From: CAG-1000 sp964545285
GTDB lineage: Bacteria > Bacillota_I > Bacilli_A > RF39 > UBA660
Reading direction: 5' to 3'
DNA: 31,968 nt
Assembly: GCA_964545285.1 (NCBI GenBank)
Contig: CAZJEW010000013.1
Span: 1-31,968 of the forward strand
Position numbers and translations under genes: made by a program. Positions 26,394 through 31,968 of the stretch are shown here, piece by piece. The notes under the pieces were generated by a model. The model had not been told where the DNA came from and searched no databases. It was given only the letters and a program-made list of their open reading frames with translations. The number at the start of each line of letters is the position of its first letter. The stretch's first letter is position 1.

Positions 26394-26960
26394 CTATGGT
26401 TTAATAAAATTAATATTCGCTATGGATAATGTTTTATCAGCCACCTCATTAGTAGCAGTTTTATACATCCTTATATACCAATATATTGTTTTAGTTTCTA
26501 ATGGGTTGATTTTAAAATTATCAAAAAATCTAACCATACTATTTCCACTCGTTGTAGTTTCCAGTGTTGTTTGTAAATTAATTTCTTTAACTATAGGATT
26601 AGTTGAACCAAAATATAAAGATGGACCTAAATCAGTTATATCTCCCGTAATATTTGACAGAACTATTGAAGTCGAAGCAATTGTATCTCCGTTATTTGTA
26701 ATTTCCATTTTAAAGTTCCTTGTATCATTTGGTGCCATATTTGAAATAACTATCGGAGATGCTACAATTAAATCATACGTTAGTGTTTCATAATTGTATT
26801 GATATATATCAACATCAATATCTAGTGTATTAATTACTAACTCTCTATTATATGTTACAATTTCACCTTGAGAGGCAACTGTAATCATCCATGCCACTGA
26901 TGCAGCTATTAGAAGTATTGTAATTATTAAATTAAAATATGTCTTAGTATTCTCTTTCAT
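26394..26960 (-). CDS. TasA/camelysin-like protein with SipW-type signal peptide
   Basis: The 188-residue product starts with a SipW-type signal (FNLIITILLIAASVAWMI), a short spacer and ELVINTLDIDVDIYQ, like TasA, CalY and related fibre proteins. The mature ~150 residues form one probable beta sandwich with the strand pair NMAPNDTRNFKMEITNNGD and an end typical of the family, in which the ETKTIYWYIRMY strand follows a Pro. There is no Cys, extra domain or anchor. In Bacillus, TasA polymers make biofilm fibres, so this could be the main or minor fibre subunit here; that is inference. AGGAGG lies just before the ATG. It directly precedes the signal peptidase gene. Confidence 0.85.
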   Translation of the reverse strand: MKENTKTYFNLIITILLIAASVAWMITVASQGEIVTYNRELVINTLDIDVDIYQYNYETLTYDLIVASPIVISNMAPNDTRNFKMEITNNGDTIASTSIVLSNITGDITDLGPSLYFGSTNPIVKEINLQTTLETTTSGNSMVRFFDNFKINPLETKTIYWYIRMYKTATNEVADKTLSIANINFIKP

Positions 26961-26967
26961 ACTCCTC

Positions 26968-28041
26968 CTAATTAAATGTTACAGTAGTAACGTATGATAC
27001 TGGAGATACATTAGTAACTTCATAATATCTAACATATACAACATCACCTCTTGCAAAAGTCATCGATGAATTTGTAACTGTAGTCCATGTCGTAGAACTT
27101 GCAGAAGTCATATTATATTCCATTGATGTATCTAAATTAGTTATTGTAACCGTTGAGTTATTAGCATAAACATTAGGTGCGCTTCTAAGAACATTTGCAC
27201 TACCAAATTTTATGGTAGCATCAACAGTAGTTGAAGCAAGAATATTATCACAATCAACATCTCCACCTTCTAACCATATTTTTACATTTACTTTTAATGT
27301 TGTATTGGCAGGCATAGTGAATAAAACTTTTGATAAATCTACTTGGGCATCATCACTTTGACCTCTTCCACCATTCCATTCATTAAAAGTATACACTGTT
27401 TGATCATCAACAAGAGAATCAGAAGTTTGTGTAGAGTAATAATTAAACTCACCAGGAGCAATAACTGCCCTAGTTGTATATGGATATGCAAGAGTTCCTT
27501 TTTCAGCTGTATCTCCAAATATATAATTAATGTCATATCCCTGAGAATTTACGATTATTGCAATTCTAATTGCATTAGAAGCAGCTCCAACTATAGCAGT
27601 ATCTTTATGAAGATAAACACTTTTAGCAAAATTTTCAGTTTGCAAATAGAAATCATAATCTATACAGCCGTAAGTTTCCATATTTAAATGACCATCTGCT
27701 TCAGGGTTTATTAATACATATTGTGGGTTATTATTAAGAAGTCCAGCCCCAAAATCTATTGTATAAAATGTTAATGCATCAGCACTAGACATCTGTTGTA
27801 ATTCAAACAAATCGAAATCACTGAATAGTTCATCTAAACTAACCGTTGTTCTTGCTGCACTATCTGGTGATAACTTAATCACAAGTCCTTCAGCAGCAGA
27901 AACTTTGATATTATTTTGAGTAATACTTGGATTACTTTTATCAGAAAACCATGCATAAGAAGCTACAGTTAAAAGGACTGCTACTTCAGCTATAGCAATA
28001 ATTGTTGATAAAAATACATTCTTATGTGGTTTTTCTTTCAT
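26968..28041 (-). CDS. SipW-type secreted surface protein (paralogue 2) with C-terminal sandwich domain
   Basis: The 357-residue product has the signal VFLSTIIAIAEVAVLLTVASYAWFSD followed by NNIKVSAAEGL, the layout of SipW substrates (shown here in two parts: VFLSTIIAIAEV and AVLLTVASYAWFSD). The central part is beta-rich with a single pair of Cys in VDCDN and YGCIDY. The last ~75 residues (APNVYANNSTVTITN, MEYNMTSASSTTW, VYVRYYE) match the end of the 373-residue neighbour and resemble the repeated surface modules with MEYSxDxGxTW seen in many Firmicutes proteins. AAAGGA precedes the ATG. Together with its neighbour it looks like a tandem duplicate that then diverged. Confidence 0.82.
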   Translation of the reverse strand: MKEKPHKNVFLSTIIAIAEVAVLLTVASYAWFSDKSNPSITQNNIKVSAAEGLVIKLSPDSAARTTVSLDELFSDFDLFELQQMSSADALTFYTIDFGAGLLNNNPQYVLINPEADGHLNMETYGCIDYDFYLQTENFAKSVYLHKDTAIVGAASNAIRIAIIVNSQGYDINYIFGDTAEKGTLAYPYTTRAVIAPGEFNYYSTQTSDSLVDDQTVYTFNEWNGGRGQSDDAQVDLSKVLFTMPANTTLKVNVKIWLEGGDVDCDNILASTTVDATIKFGSANVLRSAPNVYANNSTVTITNLDTSMEYNMTSASSTTWTTVTNSSMTFARGDVVYVRYYEVTNVSPVSYVTTVTFN

Positions 28042-28053
28042 TATATTTCCTTT

Positions 28054-29175
28054 CTAATAATTTAATACTGTTATTGATGAAGCAAAATATTCACCAGTTT
28101 CACTTTTTCTAACCCAAATTGTATCATTGCTATTAAATGTAGGATTGTTGTTATTAGCATACTTAATCCAATTTAATCCATAATCATTTGAATATTCCAT
28201 TGTATATGTGTAACCATCTATAGTGTTACCTGTTCCTATAGTTACTGTAGGTGCAACATTATCAAGCCCTTTAGCAATAGCAGTAAATTGCAAACTCATT
28301 TCGAATAAACCACCTGTTAATGCTGTAATATTATCTCTGTCATTACCTTCAATCCAGATTCTTACTGTCACCCTTTTAATTCCCTGATTTTCATTAATAT
28401 CAATAGTTGTAAGTATTGGGTCACCATTTGCTTCATTTGTTTCAGCAGATGCACTTATTACATCTTTAACATTATTTACTCTAGTTTCAACTACAGGGTT
28501 ATTGGCAGCTTCAATATAATTATAATCTTGAAAGTTTGTTGATGTTATACTAGCAGAGCATACATCATTTGGACATGTTATTTCATATTCTTTATTTGGT
28601 GCCCATACAAGATTAGCATAAGTATTCATAACGTATTCTCCATTTATTAATGTGTTTTCTATAAAAGCCATTCTTACGGAAGAAGCAATTAAATCTCTAC
28701 TAAAGTCTCCACTTGAACTTACTCTCGCAACATCTGTTCCTAATAAAGCAGAGGCACTTGTACCTGCAGTTGGTCTAACATATGACATGCTGTCTAAAAA
28801 TATTGAAATATTCGCAGGTAATTTAAACATTAAGTTAAATTCTAGATAGTCTTCTTGAACAGTAGCGGAAGTGAATGATGTAGGAGTACCATCATCTAAC
28901 TTATTTGAAGGAATATACATATTTATTCCATTGCCAGTAATTTCATGAGTAAATTCAAAATCACCAGGTATATTAAGACTTGTTTCAGTAACCCAAGTCT
29001 GTCCTTCATCTAAACTTAAAAGTAAATCATATCTAGCATCAGCTTTTAATGTTAAATCACCATTTTTAAGCTTTTTATTATTATTAAGCCATGCATATGT
29101 AGCTGCTAAAATAGTAACTATTATTATTAATAATTCAATACCAGATATAAAAGTTTTTTTATTAAATTTAGACAT
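28054..29175 (-). CDS. SipW-type secreted surface protein (paralogue 1) with C-terminal sandwich domain
   Basis: The 373-residue product carries the SipW-type signal GIELLIIIVTILAATYAWLN, then GDLTLKADARYDLLLSLDEG. The middle domain is beta-rich with one likely disulfide (ITCPNDVCSAS). It ends with a ~75-residue domain (APTVTIGTGNTIDGYTYTME, SNDYGLNWIKY, IWVRKSE) of the same type as the next gene's. It lacks a sorting signal or second span, so after cleavage it would be released or built into a polymer. AGGAGA before the ATG supports the start. It is the first surface gene after the AAA/DUF2357 pair, seven bases from it. Confidence 0.82.
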   Translation of the reverse strand: MSKFNKKTFISGIELLIIIVTILAATYAWLNNNKKLKNGDLTLKADARYDLLLSLDEGQTWVTETSLNIPGDFEFTHEITGNGINMYIPSNKLDDGTPTSFTSATVQEDYLEFNLMFKLPANISIFLDSMSYVRPTAGTSASALLGTDVARVSSSGDFSRDLIASSVRMAFIENTLINGEYVMNTYANLVWAPNKEYEITCPNDVCSASITSTNFQDYNYIEAANNPVVETRVNNVKDVISASAETNEANGDPILTTIDINENQGIKRVTVRIWIEGNDRDNITALTGGLFEMSLQFTAIAKGLDNVAPTVTIGTGNTIDGYTYTMEYSNDYGLNWIKYANNNNPTFNSNDTIWVRKSETGEYFASSITVLNY

Positions 29176-29182
29176 ATATCTC

Positions 29183-30292
29183 CTATTCTATATATTTAGC
29201 AATTTTTAAAATATCTTTTTTATACTTTTTGAAATATTTTTTAAATAAAGATTCAATTCTATTTTCTCTTTTGATTCTTTCGTTATATGCAATCTTAAAT
29301 TCTTTATTAATAGAATTTTTAAATTTATTTTCATCTATTTGATCAGTGTTATCAACATAATCTTTAATTGCTTTTGAAATTATATATTCACTCATAGATT
29401 TTTTATCTTTTTTACTATTTACGTCACTATTTAGTATTAAATAGTCAAGCAAGAAAGCATCATCCATTACATTTTTAACTTCACCAGTTATATTATAATT
29501 TTTTGTCTCATTTACTTCATCTTTATCATTTACATTATACCTTTCAATAAACTCCCATAATTCTAATGCTTTTTTGAAGTCATTATTTTTAAGAATTACA
29601 TTAGTCTTTCTGATTGGAGACTTTACCATAATTATGTTTGAAGTAGCCAATTCCTTGAAAAATGCACTATGCATAAAGTCTGCAATAATAAGTTGAATCT
29701 TTTCAAACCTTTCACCAACTGATAATCCTGAACTATTAATAGTTAAATCTTCATATACGTGACTTTCCATACTTAAATTAAATTTAACGGCCTCTTTACC
29801 TAATTTTGTTTCAGAACTATAATTATACTTCTTATCACTGTTTGAACTTGATCCTTGACCTACAAGTTCTTTTCTTTTAGCCATAAACATGGCTAAATTC
29901 ATAAGTAATGAGTATATAAATCTATTTTCATAAATATCATAACTCTCTTCTTTGTTAATATTTAATACTTTTGAAGGAGTTACAGTATCTTCAACAGGAT
30001 CATACTTTTGAATAAAGTTTGTGTGTGTAGCTAAATGAACAACACTCTCCTGAGTTAATTTTTTTGCTTTTTCAACATTAACTACTTCTTCTTCTTGCAT
30101 AATGAATTTTTTTGGTTTTCGAACAATATTATCTAAACTTGGAATACATTCTTCAACTTTATCAAGCCAAGAATAATCAAATTGAACTTTTTGTTGTGAA
30201 TCTTGTAATAACAATTTAGAATTTGTATTATCTTTAAATTCATTTTTAGTTTTTTCGTCAGCTGAATTATAAATTTTATCTAATTTTTCCAT
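29183..30292 (-). CDS. DUF2357-like partner of the McrB-type ATPase, no nuclease domain seen
   Basis: The 369-residue protein has no signal peptide or membrane span. Residues about 57-135 match the pattern of DUF2357/McrC-type proteins: VRKPKKFI, then VVHLATHTNFIQKY, then EESYDIYENRFIYSLLMNL with the typical ENRF (about 122-125). The later run SPIRKTNVILKNNDFKKALELWEFIERY (in two parts: SPIRKTNVILKNNDF and KKALELWEFIERY) also fits. Family members usually continue into a PD-(D/E)XK nuclease domain (DUF524 type); here the end is a Lys-rich helix and I see no such motif. It follows the AAA gene by eight bases, as McrC follows McrB, so they likely form a complex. The family call rests on pattern reading. 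A structural or regulatory role in the surface operon is inferred. Confidence 0.7.
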   Translation of the reverse strand: MEKLDKIYNSADEKTKNEFKDNTNSKLLLQDSQQKVQFDYSWLDKVEECIPSLDNIVRKPKKFIMQEEEVVNVEKAKKLTQESVVHLATHTNFIQKYDPVEDTVTPSKVLNINKEESYDIYENRFIYSLLMNLAMFMAKRKELVGQGSSSNSDKKYNYSSETKLGKEAVKFNLSMESHVYEDLTINSSGLSVGERFEKIQLIIADFMHSAFFKELATSNIIMVKSPIRKTNVILKNNDFKKALELWEFIERYNVNDKDEVNETKNYNITGEVKNVMDDAFLLDYLILNSDVNSKKDKKSMSEYIISKAIKDYVDNTDQIDENKFKNSINKEFKIAYNERIKRENRIESLFKKYFKKYKKDILKIAKYIE

Positions 30293-30300
30293 AATTCACC

Positions 30301-31869
30301 TTACATTAATTTCTTAAGTCTTTCTAAATATGCTTTACATTCATTCATATTTTCTTTTCCAAACATTTTATCTAAAAATTCTACATATCCATCAATTTCA
30401 TCTCTAATAAATGATAAATTTAACTGTTCAAATTTTCTTAATACTTTTTTACAAAGAATATAATCAAATCCATCTATTTCTTTACCACCACATCCTACAT
30501 ATACAGGCACAAATTCCTTTATATGTTTTACAATTCTGTTTCCGAATGCAAGTCTAAAATGTTCTATAACGTAATCATCCATTTCTTCTAATTTATCAAG
30601 TATTTCTTGACTAACTGGATATTGTTTTTTTGCTTCAGTAAATTTACTTTCTAAATATTTACTGCTTATTTCTAAAGGTTCAGTTGGAGGTGCTTCAAAT
30701 GGAACACCTTTTTCATTAATATCTATTGGCATAGCACGGTCATATACTTTATCAGTTACCATAAATGTTGAATCATCATTATTGATAGTTCCTATATACC
30801 ACATGTTATCAGGTATTTTAAGTTTTCCTTTTTCAAGTTTTACAGGATCATTAGCCCAAACATTAGGAACTAAATCTATTATCCATTCATCTCTACTAGG
30901 CATTTCTAAAATTGATAACATTTCAGCAAAGTAGTACTCAACACGAGCTATATTCATCTCATCTAATATTGTTAAATAAACAATATCTTTATATTTAGCT
31001 TCATACATTTTACTTAATACTTCTGTTTCATTAAACTTTTTAGTAAACTCATTAAAGAACCCAAATAATTCAGTTCTATCACGCCATGATGGTTGTACAG
31101 AAGCAATAACAGCATCATTTTTAGTAAATTTACCCCAAGAATAAGGAAGTGAAGTTTTTCCTGTTCCAGATATACCTTGTAAAATTACAAGTCTTGTTGC
31201 TCCTAAAGCTGCCACAAATAAACGAATAATATCTATTTTATAAAACAATTTCATTTTATATGCAGAGAAATTCCTAAATTGTTCACATAATTCTTCAAGA
31301 GTAAATTTATTATTCAAATTAGGTGCTTTATAATTTTCCATAGCAATATCTATTTGAGTTAATTTATAGAATCTGCTCTTTTCTTTATCAACTTGATTAA
31401 CTTGACCGGTTCCTTCATCTTTCTTTTCTCCACTAGCAGTACCTTCACCTTGAGCAGGTAATTCTTCAGTAGAACTCACTCCAGGTTGTAATCCTATTTG
31501 ACTAACTTTCATAGCCAAAATATCTTCTTTTTCTTTTGTAAGTTTAAAGACAGCTTGATTAAGTTCACCTATTTCCTGTAGTAATGATTCTTGCTCTACT
31601 AAAGTTTTTCTAATTCTAATATATTTTCTAATAATAAGAAAAACTAAAAATACTAGTATTGCCAAAATAAGAATAAATACTAATACTACTAATCCAACTA
31701 ATACCCAAGAAAATCCAGATATTTCACTTTTATATCCTTCTACTATAGTTGCATAAGCTTTAAAATTAAACATATCATAAAGACCCAATCCAATGTTTTT
31801 AAAAATACGTATTAATCCATTAAAGAATTGAGACATAAAATCATATAAAAATCTTACAAAAAAATTCAT
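30301..31869 (-). CDS. Membrane-tethered McrB-like AAA+ ATPase
   Basis: The 522-residue product has an N-terminal amphipathic region, one strong span (about residues 52-80), a coiled coil (about 82-120), a low-complexity Glu/Gly/Ser linker (about 128-160) and a AAA+ core. In the core are Walker A QGISGTGKTS (about 231-240), Walker B LTILDEMN (about 299-306) followed by IARVEYYFAEML, sensor-1 GTINND (about 360-365) and the arginine-finger-like DKVYDRA (about 374-380). The DEMN-IAR-E-YF pattern is that of McrB-type AAA proteins, which drive McrC nucleases. Classic McrB has an N-terminal DNA-binding domain; here it is replaced by the membrane tether. The ATG follows AAGGAG, and a consensus-like promoter lies just upstream. 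It heads the surface operon. Confidence 0.85.
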   Translation of the reverse strand: MNFFVRFLYDFMSQFFNGLIRIFKNIGLGLYDMFNFKAYATIVEGYKSEISGFSWVLVGLVVLVFILILAILVFLVFLIIRKYIRIRKTLVEQESLLQEIGELNQAVFKLTKEKEDILAMKVSQIGLQPGVSSTEELPAQGEGTASGEKKDEGTGQVNQVDKEKSRFYKLTQIDIAMENYKAPNLNNKFTLEELCEQFRNFSAYKMKLFYKIDIIRLFVAALGATRLVILQGISGTGKTSLPYSWGKFTKNDAVIASVQPSWRDRTELFGFFNEFTKKFNETEVLSKMYEAKYKDIVYLTILDEMNIARVEYYFAEMLSILEMPSRDEWIIDLVPNVWANDPVKLEKGKLKIPDNMWYIGTINNDDSTFMVTDKVYDRAMPIDINEKGVPFEAPPTEPLEISSKYLESKFTEAKKQYPVSQEILDKLEEMDDYVIEHFRLAFGNRIVKHIKEFVPVYVGCGGKEIDGFDYILCKKVLRKFEQLNLSFIRDEIDGYVEFLDKMFGKENMNECKAYLERLKKLM

Positions 31870-31911
31870 ATTTTTACTCCTTATGCATCCTATTATTCAG
31901 TATACATATTT

Positions 31912-31940
31912 AGTATAACATTTTTCGACATTATTCACAA
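31912..31940 (-). promoter_or_regulatory. SigmaA-type promoter of the AAA/DUF2357/SipW surface operon
   Basis: On the minus strand TTGTGA (31935-31940), 17 bases and TATACT (31912-31917) lie 43 bases ahead of the AAA gene ATG. No other equally good promoter was found within the following 13.4 kb, where gaps between genes are 7-13 bases. Confidence 0.75.
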
Positions 31941-31941
31941 T

Positions 31942-31958
31942 AAAAAAGCACGCTTTTT
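31942..31958. terminator. Short hairpin with A/T runs upstream of the surface operon
   Basis: AAAAAG, loop CACG, CTTTTT forms a small hairpin flanked by A and T runs on both strands. It probably ends a gene beyond the window edge and insulates the operon promoter. The stem is short with one G-C pair, so it may be weak. Confidence 0.5.
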
Positions 31959-31968
31959 ATAGATTTTT

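Noticed and set aside
29183..31869. Classical McrBC restriction system
   Set aside because: The ATPase has a membrane span instead of a DNA-reading domain, and the partner shows no nuclease motif; operon neighbours are surface proteins.
1..31968. Mycoplasma-type code in which TGA is Trp
   Set aside because: Trp codons are TGG, and TGA ends genes exactly at ATGA overlaps (549-552 and 4988-4991).

Overview
The window is very AT-rich, tightly packed, and uses the standard bacterial code: TGA ends several genes and Trp is read from TGG. Shine-Dalgarno sites (AGGAGG, AAAGGA, GAGGT) and sigmaA-like promoters are clear. This fits a low-GC Firmicutes/Bacilli-type bacterium, plausibly an uncultured gut lineage close to the Erysipelotrichia/RF39 groups. 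That placement is inferred from composition and gene content, not from a marker gene. There are no rRNA or tRNA genes, insertion sequences, phage genes or CRISPR arrays, and no gene-free stretch over 300 bases. The longest gap is the 174-base divergent spacer at 16948-17121.

Region 1 (about 1-9460, minus strand) is a surface gene cluster read leftward: queG (epoxyqueuosine reductase), a membrane-anchored thioredoxin-fold-like protein without CXXC, a class B sortase with an unusual cytoplasmic N-terminal domain, two paralogous exported proteins with C-terminal membrane anchors, a 1480-residue cysteine-rich secreted protein, and a small single-span protein. Overlapping or abutting stops and starts suggest translational coupling.

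Region 2 (about 9460-18440) is mostly housekeeping. It holds an HD-domain hydrolase, a PcrA/UvrD helicase, two small coupled unknown genes with their own promoter and terminator, a three-gene ABC importer of the NMT1/SsuABC type, a phosphohexomutase, a short collagen-like protein and a small membrane protein. Gene ends often converge within 1-2 bases and share bidirectional hairpin terminators.

Region 3 (about 18440-31968, minus strand) is the most unusual part. One sigmaA-like promoter (-35/-10 at 31912-31940) appears to drive a seven-gene operon of about 13.4 kb with gaps of only 7-13 bases. In order these are: a membrane-tethered McrB-like AAA+ ATPase, a DUF2357-like protein without a visible nuclease domain, two paralogous surface proteins with SipW-type signal peptides, a short TasA/camelysin-like protein, a SipW-type (Ser/His, ER-type) signal peptidase, and a 2347-residue protein with a TasA-like head, a possible beta-helix, about 29 BspA-type leucine-rich repeats and two inserted CBM2-like domains. 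The operon ends at a hairpin at 18409-18436. My inference is that the signal peptidase matures the four neighbours into a cell-surface fibre or adhesin, and that the McrB/DUF2357 pair, usually associated with DNA restriction, has been taken into this surface system, perhaps as an energy-using assembly, secretion-control or stress-sensing module.
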